From assembly GCF_000374545.1 (NCBI RefSeq), contig NZ_KB894595.1:1-64000 (forward strand): a DNA stretch of 64,000 nucleotides, given 5' to 3'. Source of the DNA: Anaeromusa acidaminophila DSM 3853 (GTDB lineage Bacteria; Bacillota; Negativicutes; Anaeromusales; Anaeromusaceae). Every line of letters starts with the position of its first letter. Within the stretch, counting starts at the first letter, position 1. The notes under the pieces were generated by a model. It was not told the DNA's origin and did not search any database. It saw only the letters and a program-made list of their open reading frames with translations. This document shows, piece after piece, positions 24,678 to 33,212 of this stretch. The position numbers and the translations under genes were made by a program.

Positions 24678-25205
24678 GTGATTATTACATCTCAAGACGC
24701 GGAACAACGGGGCTTAGAGCAGGTGGCAGATCTAATGTGCGTAGCGGCGCGGACAGCGCCCAAGGCCAAAGGCGTGGATAATTTGGAGACATTGTTGGTT
24801 TCCGGTGAAGAAAAGGACCGTCTGTCCGCTGAAATGCGACGCATTGCGGTAGAATCGGGTATGGCCTTTTTTGATCGGGATGCAGGGTGTCTGGAAAAAG
24901 CGCCGGTGGTGCTGCTCCTAGGGCAGAAGGTTAAACCCATAGGTGTTAAGCCTTGTGGTTACTGCGGCCATGGCGACTGTGCCACCTGTGCGCAAAACGG
25001 CGGCAACTGCGCTATGAGCATCGGCGATTTGGGTATTGCTATCGGTTCGGCGGCGCATGTGGCGTCGGCGCATCATGTAGACAGCCGAGTTATGTTCAGT
25101 GCGGGTCGGGCGGCGCTCAATTTGAAGCTGTTTCCGGCAGAAGTAACCATTGCGTACGCCATTCCTCTCAGTGTGAGCGGCAAGAGTCCTTTTTTTGACA
25201 GGTAA
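24678..25205 (+). CDS. DUF2148 ferredoxin-like cysteine-rich protein
   Basis: 175 residues. The C-terminal half has the conserved cysteine region KPCGYCGHGDCATCAQNGGNC (several Cys residues between about 92 and 113), followed by a glycine/alanine-rich GDLGIAIGSAAHVA segment. DUF2148 proteins are found in anaerobes and may hold an Fe-S cluster; their function is not known. The start is GTG 24678, 7 nt after AAGGGGG; an ATG at 24671 is out of frame. It is separated from nifJ by a hairpin. Confidence 0.8.
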   Translation: MIITSQDAEQRGLEQVADLMCVAARTAPKAKGVDNLETLLVSGEEKDRLSAEMRRIAVESGMAFFDRDAGCLEKAPVVLLLGQKVKPIGVKPCGYCGHGDCATCAQNGGNCAMSIGDLGIAIGSAAHVASAHHVDSRVMFSAGRAALNLKLFPAEVTIAYAIPLSVSGKSPFFDR

Positions 25206-25363
25206 GGAGCCAGTGATTTACTCGCTGTTCACGCCCAAATAGATCTTTTTCCGTTAAACTTTGTCAGAAATCCTCGGCAGAGCGCCGCTATGCCTTCGTT
25301 TTCTTCCTCGTTTAACAAAAAAATCTCTTATTGAGGCGAGGCGCTCATTAAATCATTGGCTCC
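25206..25363. repeat. Nested-palindrome intergenic element, copy 2
   Basis: Outer arms GGAGCCAGTGATTTA (25206-25220) and TAAATCATTGGCTCC (25349-25363); middle arms AGATCTTTTTCCGTTAAAC (25241-25259) and GTTTAACAAAAAAATCT (25310-25326); apical part holds AGAGCGCCGCTAT (25279-25291), also found exactly in copy 3. It begins at the stop of the DUF2148 gene. Confidence 0.65.
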
Positions 25364-25437
25364 TTGGAGTTCGCATTTTAGGTAGCGTACTCAGCGAAGT
25401 AGCAGCTCCTTGAAGTAGAATTACAAAAAGAAAAGAA

Positions 25438-25477
25438 GCAAAGCAATCGTTTGCCCAGCGATTGCTTTGCTTTTTTT
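25438..25477 (+). terminator. Strong terminator in the DUF2148-lytS gap
   Basis: A perfect 12-bp stem GCAAAGCAATCG / CGATTGCTTTGC is followed by seven T. It lies beyond the nested palindrome, so that element would be part of the DUF2148 transcript. Confidence 0.85.
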
Positions 25478-25487
25478 AAAAATTTTG

Positions 25488-25560
25488 TGGCCCTCATGCG
25501 TACCCTCCGATTACTCCCTTTATTCTTGTTCAATTCCCGGGCCTCTCTGATTTCCTTACT
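25488..25560. repeat. Dispersed CCCTCC/ACTCCC-type intergenic repeat, copy 4
   Basis: Clear copy: GTGGCCCTC, GCGTACCCTCC, TTACTCCCTTTATTC, TTGTTCAATTCCC, CTGATTTCCTT. The last two blocks reappear at 48700-48730. Confidence 0.65.
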
Positions 25561-25653
25561 TTCTTTTAATACAGACGGGCAGGAAGCTCTTTTATTTTGC
25601 CAGCGTACTCGCTAGAATAAGGAGAGTGGATAATCACAAACGAGGTGTGCATA

Positions 25654-27369
25654 ATGGAAGATTCCTTGTTGCTAAAAATGGCGGAACGCATGAGTATTGC
25701 GGCGACGCTGGCTTTTTTACTTTCCCAGACATCGTTGTTGCAGCGGCTAAATTATCGGTCAGTGACCATTTTCGACAAAGTGAAGCTGGCTGTGATTTTC
25801 GGATTGATCGGTATTGTCGGTACCTATGCGGGCATTCCGGTGGACGATGCATTAGCCAATTCAAGGGTGGTAGGCGTCATGGCGGCGGGGCTTATTGGCG
25901 GGCCTGTCATGGGAGCTGCCGCCGGGCTGATTGCTGGCGGGCATCGGTATTTTTTGTTTGGCGGTTTTTCCGCTTTTTCCTGTGCCCTAGCCAATCTGGT
26001 AGAAGGGCTGTTTGCCGGGATGGTGCGCAAATGGTATCCTCATGCGGCGCTGCCTTGGTGGGTGGTACTGGCGAGCGGCGTTGTCGGGGAAGTGCTGCAA
26101 ATGGCTATTATTTTGCTGACGGCCAGACCGTTCGACATGGCATTGACGTTGGTAGAGCATATTGCATTGCCGATGATAGTGGCTAACTCCATTGGTTTGA
26201 CTATTTTTATGGCTATTATTCGTATGACTATGGATGTACAGCAGCAAGCTGGCGCGGCGCAGTCGCAAAAAGCGCTGGCGATTGCCGCGGAGACACTGGC
26301 TTATTTCCGGAAGGGCTTGGATGAAGCGTCTGCACAAGCGGCCGCTGATATTATCTATGCTACCGGCAGTTATCATGCTGTGGCGGTAACCAATGCTACG
26401 GAAGTACTGGCTTTTGTGGGAGATGAAGCGGAACACCATCGGGATCGGCGCCATGAATTAACGAAGGCTACCTTGCGGGTGTTGGATAGCGGCGAAATCT
26501 ATGTAGCTAGGACGCGCGAAGAAATTGGCTGTCCTTGTGGTATTTGTCGCCTAGAGAGTGCCATTGTAGCGCCGTTGAAGCGGGGCGAGCAAGTAATTGG
26601 CAGCTTTAAACTTTACTATACGAATTCCAAGCTTTTAAATCAGTCGGATGTGGTTTTTGCCAAAGGATTGGCGCAGCTTTTTTCAATTCAACTAGAACTG
26701 GCGGAAATTGACCGCCAGGCAAAACTGGTAGCTCGGGCAGAGTTGAAAGCGCTGCAGGCGCAAATTAATCCTCATTTTTTATTTAATACGCTCAATACGA
26801 TTACTTCGCTGATTCGCACCAAGCCCGATCAGGCGAGGGAACTGCTGCAGAAGCTGGGCTCTATTTTTCGCTTTGCTTTGCAAAAAGCGGGGCATGCCAT
26901 TACCTTGGAAGAAGAGCTGGCGCAGGTGCGGGCGTATTTGGCGATTGAAAAAGCCCGTTATGAGGAAAAATTGTGTATTGAAGAAAATATTGATGAACGC
27001 TTAGGCGCTTGTCTAATACCGTCTTTGATTATCCAACCTATTGTTGAAAACGCTGTGGTTCATGGTTTGAAGCCTAAAGTAGAAGGCGGAACCATTTGGC
27101 TGGATGTGCAGCAGCGAGGCTCGGATGTGGTTATTGTGATTCGCGATGACGGCGCGGGTATGGATTTGCAGACGTGTCATCCCCTGGAGCAGAATTCAGT
27201 GGCGCATATTGGCATGCAGAATGTACATGAGCGTTTACAGGGACAATATGGCGGCTCCTATGGGCTGACCGTACAAAGCGCCCCGGAAGAGGGAACGGTG
27301 GTCACCTTGGTGCTGCCGTGCAAGACAAGGAGTGAAGAAGAGCATGCTCAGCAGCATCATTGTGGATGA
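25654..27369 (+). CDS. LytS/BtsS-type membrane sensor histidine kinase
   Basis: 571 residues. N-terminal 5TM-LYT domain (five or six helices, about 1-190, with NSRVVGVMAAGLIGGPVMG and GGHRYFLFGG), a GAF domain (about 220-350, with the Cys-rich IGCPCGICRLESA), then a His_kinase/HATPase module with the phospho-accepting histidine in NPHFLFNTLNTI and N and G boxes (QPIVENAVVHG, RDDGAGMD, HIGMQNVHERL). ATG 25654 lies about 9 nt after GAGG; the upstream GTG is too close. It overlaps the response-regulator gene, and with the downstream cstA it resembles the pyruvate-sensing BtsSR-BtsT system of enterobacteria. Confidence 0.88.
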   Translation: MEDSLLLKMAERMSIAATLAFLLSQTSLLQRLNYRSVTIFDKVKLAVIFGLIGIVGTYAGIPVDDALANSRVVGVMAAGLIGGPVMGAAAGLIAGGHRYFLFGGFSAFSCALANLVEGLFAGMVRKWYPHAALPWWVVLASGVVGEVLQMAIILLTARPFDMALTLVEHIALPMIVANSIGLTIFMAIIRMTMDVQQQAGAAQSQKALAIAAETLAYFRKGLDEASAQAAADIIYATGSYHAVAVTNATEVLAFVGDEAEHHRDRRHELTKATLRVLDSGEIYVARTREEIGCPCGICRLESAIVAPLKRGEQVIGSFKLYYTNSKLLNQSDVVFAKGLAQLFSIQLELAEIDRQAKLVARAELKALQAQINPHFLFNTLNTITSLIRTKPDQARELLQKLGSIFRFALQKAGHAITLEEELAQVRAYLAIEKARYEEKLCIEENIDERLGACLIPSLIIQPIVENAVVHGLKPKVEGGTIWLDVQQRGSDVVIVIRDDGAGMDLQTCHPLEQNSVAHIGMQNVHERLQGQYGGSYGLTVQSAPEEGTVVTLVLPCKTRSEEEHAQQHHCG

Positions 27370-28102
27370 CGAGAGGCCGGCCAGAGACGAACTGTGCTAC
27401 CTATTGTCGCTGGTTCCAGGCGTAGCGGTGAAGGGAGAAGCGCAAAATGCCGCCGAAGGAATACAGTTGGCGGCCCAGGAGCAACCGGATGTAGTGTTTT
27501 TGGATATTAGCATGCGAGATATGGACGGTTTGGCGGCGGCGGCATTGATTCGCAAAGTAGCTCCCGGGACGATGATTGTGTTTGCTACGGCTTATGATGA
27601 GTATGCTATCAAAGCCTTTGAATTGGGGGCGGTGGACTATCTTCTTAAGCCTTTTGAGGAAGAGCGGATTCGGCAGACAGTGCAGCGCTTGCAGGCATAT
27701 CAAAAAGAGGAAAAACATGCGGCAGTAGAGCGGGTTGATGAAGTGCTGGAAGAGGCGAGAATTCAAATTGATAAGCTGCCCGTAGAAAAGAATGGCAGTA
27801 TTCGTCTTTTGAATTATGGGGAAATTGTCTACGCTTATGCTAAAGCCGGCAATGTGACCGTTGTAACGGCAAAGGATGAAGCCATCTATAACGGAACGTT
27901 GTGTGAGCTGGAAGAACGCATGAATGGTACGCACATGATGCGGGTGCATAAAAGCTATGTAGTCAATTTAGATAAGATTCGGGAAGTGGTGCCCTGGTTT
28001 AAAGGAACCTATTGGCTAAAGATGGAGCATTATCCAGAAGTAGAAATACCTGTAAGTAAAAGCCAAATTAAAGAACTAAAAATCATTTTGGGCTTAAAAT
28101 AA
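27344..28102 (+). CDS. LytTR-type response regulator (LytR/BtsR-like)
   Basis: 252 residues: a receiver domain with the acidic pair D8/D9, phospho-acceptor D54 and the K near 105 in DYLLKPFEEE, then a LytTR DNA-binding domain (about 145-250, with MRVHKSYVVNLDKI). Such regulators bind pairs of direct repeats. ATG 27344 is used; a GTG at 27332 sits on the AAGGAG itself. It overlaps the sensor gene by 26 bp. A direct repeat upstream of cstA is the obvious target. Confidence 0.9.
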   Translation: MLSSIIVDDERPARDELCYLLSLVPGVAVKGEAQNAAEGIQLAAQEQPDVVFLDISMRDMDGLAAAALIRKVAPGTMIVFATAYDEYAIKAFELGAVDYLLKPFEEERIRQTVQRLQAYQKEEKHAAVERVDEVLEEARIQIDKLPVEKNGSIRLLNYGEIVYAYAKAGNVTVVTAKDEAIYNGTLCELEERMNGTHMMRVHKSYVVNLDKIREVVPWFKGTYWLKMEHYPEVEIPVSKSQIKELKIILGLK

Positions 28103-28106
28103 CTTT

Positions 28107-28139
28107 ATTTCCATTGGCATCCCATAATTTCCATTGGCA
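28107..28139 (+). promoter_or_regulatory. Direct-repeat candidate LytTR binding site before cstA
   Basis: The 13-mer ATTTCCATTGGCA occurs at 28107-28119 and again at 28127-28139, so the copies are 20 bp apart, about two helical turns. Paired direct repeats are the known target type of LytTR regulators; one is encoded immediately upstream. Confidence 0.6.
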
Positions 28140-28175
28140 AGGCATTTTGTTCTGTTTATACGATATGCGTTTATT

Positions 28176-28225
28176 TATTGAATTTTGTATCTTATGCTGG
28201 AATTGCAGTATTACTAAAATTCAAT
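28176..28225 (+). promoter_or_regulatory. Inverted repeat in the cstA 5' region
   Basis: TATTGAATTTT (28176-28186) and its exact complement AAAATTCAATA (28215-28225) flank 28 nt that contain a TATGCT -10-like hexamer and end just before the cstA SD. It could be an operator around the promoter or a hairpin in the mRNA leader. Confidence 0.45.
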
Positions 28226-28242
28226 ATTTGGAGGCAAGTTGT

Positions 28243-30030
28243 ATGGTTATGAATGGTTTGTATCTCGTTCTAATCTCGGCATTGGTTTTGAGCCTGTGCT
28301 ATCGCTTCTATGGTGCCTTCATCGCCGCAAAGGTGCTGGCCTTGGACGGAAAGCGTCCAACACCGGCTGTTGTGCATGAAGACGGTCATGATTATGTGCC
28401 CACCAACAAATGGGTGCTCTTTGGACATCATTTTGCCGCTATTGCTGGCGCAGGTCCGTTGGTCGGACCGGTCTTGGCGGCGCAGTTTGGTTATCTGCCG
28501 AGCATGTTGTGGATTCTGATTGGCGCCTGTTTGGGCGGCGCGGTTCATGACATGATTATCTTATTTGCTTCGATTCGCCATGACGGTAAATCCATTGCGG
28601 AAATCGCCAAAGAAGAAATCGGCCAATCTGCAGGCTTGGCAGCAGCTATCGCCGTTATCTTCATTTTGGTCATTACCATGGCCGGCATGGGGATTGCCGT
28701 GGCAAATGCGCTCTTTAACAGTCCTTGGGGTGCTTTTACCGTAGGGGCTACCATCCCGATAGCTCTTTTCATTGGTGTTTACATGCGTTACCTGCGTCCC
28801 GGCCACATCGGCGAAGCATCTTTCGTTGGCGTGGTTCTGGTGATTGCGGCGGTTGTAGGCGGTGCTTGGATTCAGCATTCTTCATGGGCTCCTTTCTTCA
28901 CACTAAGCCGCGTGCAACTGGATATCATTTTACCGCTGTATGGTTTTGTGGCCGCCGCACTTCCTGTATGGCTGCTGTTGGCGCCTCGAGACTACTTGAG
29001 CACCTACATGAAAATCGGCACTATTGGTGCGTTGGCCTTGGGGATTATCATTGTGCAGCCGCAGATTCATATGCCTGCAGTGACTTCGTTCATCAGCGGC
29101 GGCGGCCCGGTTGTGCCTGGCCCGGTTTGGCCTTTTGTCTGCATTACCGTAGCTTGCGGCGCTATTTCCGGTTTCCACTCGGTTATTGCGACCGGTACGA
29201 CACCAAAAATGCTGACCAATGAAAGTGAAATCCTGCCTATCGGCTTTGGTGCCATGCTGGCGGAATCTTTTATCAGCGTCATGGCTTTGATTGCTGCAAC
29301 CAGCTTGATTCCTGCGGATTATTTTGCAATTAACAGCGTGCCCGAAGCGTTTGCGAAATTAGGTATGAACGTCCAAGAACTGCCTATGCTTTCGCAAATG
29401 GTAGGAGAAAATGTGGCTGGCCGTCCCGGCGGTGCTGTTTCGCTGGCGGTGGGCATGGCCCATATTTTCTCGCAAATTCCTGGTTTGGGCGAATTTATGT
29501 CCTTCCTCTATCACTTTGCCATTATGTTTGAAGCCCTCTTTATTTTGACGATCATTGATGCCGGCACTCGTGTTGGCCGATACCTGCTGCAAGAAGTAGG
29601 AGGCATGATTTACAAGCCGTTGGGAGACGCCAACTGGACACCCGGCGTTGTCTTCACAAGCGCACTGATTTCCTTTGCTTGGGGTTACTTGATTTTTGGC
29701 GGCTCGATTGCCTCCATTTGGCCTCTTTTTGGTCTTTCCAATCAGCTTTTGGCTAGTATGGCGTTGGCTATCGGCACGACGATGCTGCTTCGTATGGGCA
29801 AAGCCAAATACGCCTGGGTTACCCTGGCGCCGCTTTGCTTCATGCTGGTGACGGCGGTAACCGCTGGCTTCTATAACATCTTTGAGTTCTACCTGCCTAA
29901 AGGGCAGTTGCTGTTGGCGGGGGCCAGCGTGGTCATGATGTTCCTCATTGTCTTTGTCATTGTGGACTCTGTTAAAGTATGGCGGTCTATTTTGAAAGAT
30001 ACGCAAAAGAACTTGAAACAAGCCATGTAA
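28243..30030 (+). CDS. cstA: CstA-type peptide/pyruvate transporter
   Basis: 595 residues with about 15-17 membrane helices and the conserved CstA regions (YVPTNKWVLFGHHFAAIAGAGP, shown here only in part; the GALLGP-like LVGPVLAAQFGYLP; HDMIILFASIRHDGKS; GFHSVIATGTTPKML). CstA/BtsT proteins take up pyruvate or peptides by proton symport. ATG 28243 is 8 nt after GGAGG; the longer frame from 28114 contains the control region. It follows the LytSR-like pair, which points to pyruvate and fits the nearby PFOR. Confidence 0.88.
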   Translation: MVMNGLYLVLISALVLSLCYRFYGAFIAAKVLALDGKRPTPAVVHEDGHDYVPTNKWVLFGHHFAAIAGAGPLVGPVLAAQFGYLPSMLWILIGACLGGAVHDMIILFASIRHDGKSIAEIAKEEIGQSAGLAAAIAVIFILVITMAGMGIAVANALFNSPWGAFTVGATIPIALFIGVYMRYLRPGHIGEASFVGVVLVIAAVVGGAWIQHSSWAPFFTLSRVQLDIILPLYGFVAAALPVWLLLAPRDYLSTYMKIGTIGALALGIIIVQPQIHMPAVTSFISGGGPVVPGPVWPFVCITVACGAISGFHSVIATGTTPKMLTNESEILPIGFGAMLAESFISVMALIAATSLIPADYFAINSVPEAFAKLGMNVQELPMLSQMVGENVAGRPGGAVSLAVGMAHIFSQIPGLGEFMSFLYHFAIMFEALFILTIIDAGTRVGRYLLQEVGGMIYKPLGDANWTPGVVFTSALISFAWGYLIFGGSIASIWPLFGLSNQLLASMALAIGTTMLLRMGKAKYAWVTLAPLCFMLVTAVTAGFYNIFEFYLPKGQLLLAGASVVMMFLIVFVIVDSVKVWRSILKDTQKNLKQAM

Positions 30031-30041
30031 GGTAAACGAAA

Positions 30042-30086
30042 AAATGTCCCTGGAAACGGCAGTAAGCCAGCTCCGGGGACGTTTTG
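30042..30086 (+). terminator. Terminator after cstA
   Basis: The arms AAAATGTCCCTGGA and TCCGGGGACGTTTT pair over 14 bp with a few G-U pairs and end in TTTTGTTT. Confidence 0.75.
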
Positions 30087-30246
30087 TTTCCATGCCGGAA
30101 TTTGTAAAAGGAACCGCGAAATACACTTCCTGTTGTCTCTTGTACGCTAGAGAGAGATTTGCTACAATAAGAATACAACGGATAATGATTATGAAATACT
30201 ATCTTTGAGATTTTTGCTATCGCGAGTTGAAAAACGGAGGACGACT

Positions 30247-30528
30247 ATGCTGACTTTTACAGAACCGGCCCGCTCTTTGGCTCGGGAAAAGAAGAAACCT
30301 GTCTATCTGGAAATGGCGCCGATTATCAATGAATGCTGTTTTGCTATGAGAGAGAGTCCGGCAGTGCGTTTTGGCGAACCTAGGGATAAAAGCTTGTATC
30401 AACTGGCTTCCATTGAAGGCTTGTCCGTATATGTACCCAAGGAACTGCCCGATATTCCGCTGAAGATCAACGTGCGCAATATTTTGGGTTGGAAAACCTT
30501 ATTTGTAGAAGGTTGGAAGCTGGCGTAA
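30247..30528 (+). CDS. Small CC/Se-motif family protein (cysteine form)
   Basis: 93 residues. The pattern MLTFTEPARSLA..., a vicinal Cys-Cys in INECCFAMRESPAVRFGEP, then a LSVYVPKELP strand and a C-terminal LGWKTLFVEG resembles the HesB/IscA-like 'CC/Se motif' small proteins, in some of which the second cysteine is selenocysteine; here both are Cys. The family assignment is from memory of its pattern and function is unknown. ATG 30247 follows CGGAGGA; an upstream ATG-less extension from 30205 is less likely. Confidence 0.6.
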   Translation: MLTFTEPARSLAREKKKPVYLEMAPIINECCFAMRESPAVRFGEPRDKSLYQLASIEGLSVYVPKELPDIPLKINVRNILGWKTLFVEGWKLA

Positions 30529-30545
30529 GGTTTATATTAAAAATA

Positions 30546-30585
30546 AAGAACCGCTTTGCCTCGCTTAAAGGGGAAAGCGGTTCTT
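30546..30585. terminator. Bidirectional terminator between convergent small genes
   Basis: The 12-bp stem AAGAACCGCTTT / AAAGCGGTTCTT lies between the stop codons of the CC-motif gene and the basic small protein gene. Confidence 0.75.
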
Positions 30586-30586
30586 C

Positions 30587-30712
30587 TTACTTTTTCTTGC
30601 TGTTTTGTTGCTGCTTGCGCGCTTGTTCCGCTTGGCGGCTAGCAAAGAATTGAGTGCTTTTTTTAGCGGCCAGCTGATTTTTATAGCTGCTTTTGTCGGA
30701 AATTTTGCCCAT
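30587..30712 (-). CDS. Very small basic protein of unknown function
   Basis: 41 residues (MGKISDKSSYKNQLAAKKST...), rich in Lys, Gln, Ser and Ala, with a likely single helix and a KKK end. A good AGGAGG lies 7 nt before ATG 30712, which argues that it is translated; an overlapping ATG at 30718 is only one base from the site. No family is recognised. It could be a nucleic-acid- or ribosome-associated peptide, but that is a guess from composition. Confidence 0.6.
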   Translation of the reverse strand: MGKISDKSSYKNQLAAKKSTQFFASRQAEQARKQQQNSKKK

Positions 30713-30824
30713 GATCATACCTCCTATTGATTCTGTTTCTATTGTAGCATGAATCAATAGACATGTGGGGAGAGAAGTTTGTTGTGAGTTCCATATAACA
30801 AAAAAAGCATAAAAACATAAAAAT

Positions 30825-30854
30825 GTTGACATGTGTGTAAATGTAGATTATAGT
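30825..30854 (+). promoter_or_regulatory. Sigma-A promoter of the first BASS-transporter unit
   Basis: TTGACA at 30825-30830, an 18-nt spacer, and TATAGT at 30849-30854, a few bases upstream of the T-box leader. The second BASS unit has the same hexamers at 58679. Confidence 0.8.
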
Positions 30855-30861
30855 AAGGCTG

Positions 30862-31178
30862 TGGCAAAACTGGAAAATTTCATACGTAAATGTAATGAGG
30901 GAGAACTCTTGCTTTTATGTCGTTTCAGAGAACCGGCGGGTGGTGCGAGCCGGCAACGAAGGAAACAGGATCGTCGCTCCTGAACAGCAACGCTGAAACC
31001 GCAGGGAGTAGGCCGCGCCGGTCTCGGCTTTCTTTAGAAAGTGCAGCCGTTAACCTGCTAGGGTTGTTGGACCCGATGAGAGACAGATGATTTCATCTGT
31101 GAAAAAGGGTGGTACCGCGAGAGTAGCCTCTTGCCCCTTTGAGTCTTGGACTTGAAGGAGGCAGGAGGCTTTTTGTTT
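30862..31178 (+). promoter_or_regulatory. T-box riboswitch leader of the first BASS transporter
   Basis: Stem I has GTTTCAG...CTGAAAC next to the specifier loop and GGTGGTGCGAGCCGG distally. T-box AGGGTGGTACCGCG at 31106-31119 and a terminator formed by AGCCTCTTGCC with the GGCAGGAGGCT segment and five T. The triplet best aligned with the second BASS leader is GCA at 31001-31003 (alanine); ACC is an alternative. It extends to about 40 bp before the transporter gene. Confidence 0.85.
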
Positions 31179-31218
31179 TGCCTGAATAGCGGTTGCGTAC
31201 ATAAAAAACAGGAGGAGA

Positions 31219-32181
31219 ATGAACATGAAAATTTTAGAAATGCTGGCGCGTGGAATTTGCAAAGGAATGCCGTTGTGGGTGGTGATTTTTTCAGCGCTGG
31301 CTTTTTTTCAGCCGGCGCCCTTTAAGGCAATTGGTCCCTACATTTCCTATATGTTGGGGATTATCATGTTGGGGATGGGGCTGACCATGTCCTTAGAGGA
31401 TTTTCGCTTGGTTTTTACAAGGCCTAAAGATGTCTTTTTCGGCGTGTTTTTTCGCTATTTGATTATGCCGATCGTTGGCGTCAGTATTGCCTATGCGCTG
31501 GAACTGCCGCCGGCGCTGGCGGCGGGGATGGTTCTTTTGGGAGCTTGCCCCAGTGGTACGGGGTCCAACGTGATGACGTATCTGTCCAAAGGCGATACCG
31601 CTCTTTCCGTGACGGTGTCCAGTGTAAATACTATTTTAGCACCGGTACTGACGACCTACTTGTTTTCCTTATTGGCGGGCGGCTTGATTCCTATTGACCT
31701 TTGGGGGCTATTTCTGGATAGCGTCAAAATCGTACTAGTACCCGTTGGGCTAGGTGTTTTTTTGCATACCATTGCGCCCAGTGCGGTCAACAAGATGACC
31801 AAAGTGGTTCCTGCAGTATCGGTTATCTTTATTGTGGCAATTATTGCTTCAGTTGTGGCATTAAATGCGTCGAAGATGGCGACGATGGCTTTAATCATCT
31901 GTGCTGCTGTGTGTATCCATAACGTGGTAGGATTATTGTTGGGATACACCGCCGGTCGCGCCGTGGGGATGCCTGAGAAAAAATCGCGCGCCATTACCTT
32001 TGAAATTGGTATGGAAAATTCCGGCTTGGCCGTGGCCTTGGCGTTGGCCCATTTAGATCCTATGGCGGCGCTGCCGGGGGCGTTAATGAGCGTTTGGGAA
32101 TACATTATCGGTAGCTTATTAGCGGGATATTGGGCCAGTAAGCCAGTGGAAGAAGAGGCGGAGCAAGAACTGGCGGCGTAG
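31219..32181 (+). CDS. BASS-family (bile acid:Na+ symporter-like) transporter, copy 1
   Basis: 320 residues, about ten helices. Family features: the LGMGLTMSLEDF segment near helix 2-3, the crossover motif GACPSGTGSNVMTYLSKGD with sodium-site residues, and FEIGMENSGLAVALA. Bacterial BASS proteins related to PanS carry pantoate, pyruvate and other 2-oxo or hydroxy acids with sodium. T-box control points to a substrate linked to amino-acid synthesis. AGGAGG lies 3-9 nt from two ATGs (31219 and 31225); either may be used. A paralogue with its own T-box is at 59165. Confidence 0.88.
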   Translation: MNMKILEMLARGICKGMPLWVVIFSALAFFQPAPFKAIGPYISYMLGIIMLGMGLTMSLEDFRLVFTRPKDVFFGVFFRYLIMPIVGVSIAYALELPPALAAGMVLLGACPSGTGSNVMTYLSKGDTALSVTVSSVNTILAPVLTTYLFSLLAGGLIPIDLWGLFLDSVKIVLVPVGLGVFLHTIAPSAVNKMTKVVPAVSVIFIVAIIASVVALNASKMATMALIICAAVCIHNVVGLLLGYTAGRAVGMPEKKSRAITFEIGMENSGLAVALALAHLDPMAALPGALMSVWEYIIGSLLAGYWASKPVEEEAEQELAA

Positions 32182-32204
32182 CAGGAGCTGTCTGGTAAAT
32201 GCAG

Positions 32205-32246
32205 AATAAAGCTATGGTTGGTTAACTCCGACTATAGCTTTATTTT
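32205..32246 (+). terminator. Terminator after the first BASS gene
   Basis: Stem AATAAAGCTAT / ATAGCTTTATT followed by TTATTGGG; moderate T run. Confidence 0.7.
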
Positions 32247-32315
32247 ATTGGGAGGTTTTTTCGTGAGCAGTTATTGGCGAATTGTGTCGACTCTTTTGCA
32301 GGAGGCGAAGAGCTG

Positions 32316-33212
32316 ATGCGATATTTTCATGTAGATGTTTTTGCAGATAAGCCTCTGCAAGGTAATGGCTTGGCAGTGTTTTTTCCGCCGGAAGCTGGAA
32401 TTGAAGACGGTGGTTTACTTGCTATGGCGCAGGAGTTTAAACAATTTGAAACCATCTTTTTATATCCGCAGGCGCCAGGAAGGGCGCGAGCGCGCATTTT
32501 TACGGTGGAGGAAGAGCTGGCTTTTGCAGGGCATCCGGTGTTAGGGGCGGCAGCGGTTTTGCATGAACTCCATTATCCAAGAGAGGAGCAGGCGGAGTTG
32601 CAGATTGTGTTGCCTGAAAGCGAGGTTGTTCTGCGTTCCACACGCCTTGCGACGTCGTTTCGAGTGGAAATGGAGCTGGAGAAGACGCACTTCGGTCATT
32701 CTCTTTCAGCGGATGAAGCGAAAGTAGTAGCTGCGGCTTTGCAGTTACAGCCGGACGATTTGCACGCAGCATATCCGCTGGAGGTGGCGTCTAACGGACT
32801 GCCGTACTTGTTGGTGCCAGTGCGGCAGCATCTGGAGGAAGCAAGAATTGTAGCGCCGGACTTTGCAGAACTCTTGGCTTTATGGGGGGCGAAGTTCGTA
32901 TATGTGTTTCAGCCGGAGACGCTGGAGGCGCGCACCTGGGATAATCAGGGGTTGGTGGAAGATGTGGCTACCGGAAGCGCGGCAGGGCCTTTATATTCAT
33001 ATCTTGTGCGCCATGGACGCTGCCGTAAAGGCGAACGCATTACTATCAGCCAAGGGCGGCAAGTGGGCCGTCCCAGTCGGATCTATGGTTGGGTGGCAGA
33101 GGATGACAGGGTGACCATCCAAGGAGAAGTAGTCTTTTTTGCCGAGGGAATGTTGGCTGCGAGTGTTGCAGAGCGTTTTGCTAGGAGTGAGGCAGCAGGA
33201 GGGAAAGCATGA
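32316..33212 (+). CDS. PhzF-family isomerase/epimerase-like protein
   Basis: 298 residues of the PhzF/diaminopimelate-epimerase-like fold. Seen: MRYFHVDVFADKPLQGNGLAVF opening (first 20 residues or so), the E-x-FAGHP motif as LAFAGHPVLGAAAV with the family glutamate just upstream, and the second-half VATGSAAGPL motif. Substrates of most PhzF-like proteins are unknown. ATG 32316 lies about 10 nt after AGGAGG. The stop overlaps the next gene's start in ATGA. Confidence 0.85.
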   Translation: MRYFHVDVFADKPLQGNGLAVFFPPEAGIEDGGLLAMAQEFKQFETIFLYPQAPGRARARIFTVEEELAFAGHPVLGAAAVLHELHYPREEQAELQIVLPESEVVLRSTRLATSFRVEMELEKTHFGHSLSADEAKVVAAALQLQPDDLHAAYPLEVASNGLPYLLVPVRQHLEEARIVAPDFAELLALWGAKFVYVFQPETLEARTWDNQGLVEDVATGSAAGPLYSYLVRHGRCRKGERITISQGRQVGRPSRIYGWVAEDDRVTIQGEVVFFAEGMLAASVAERFARSEAAGGKA

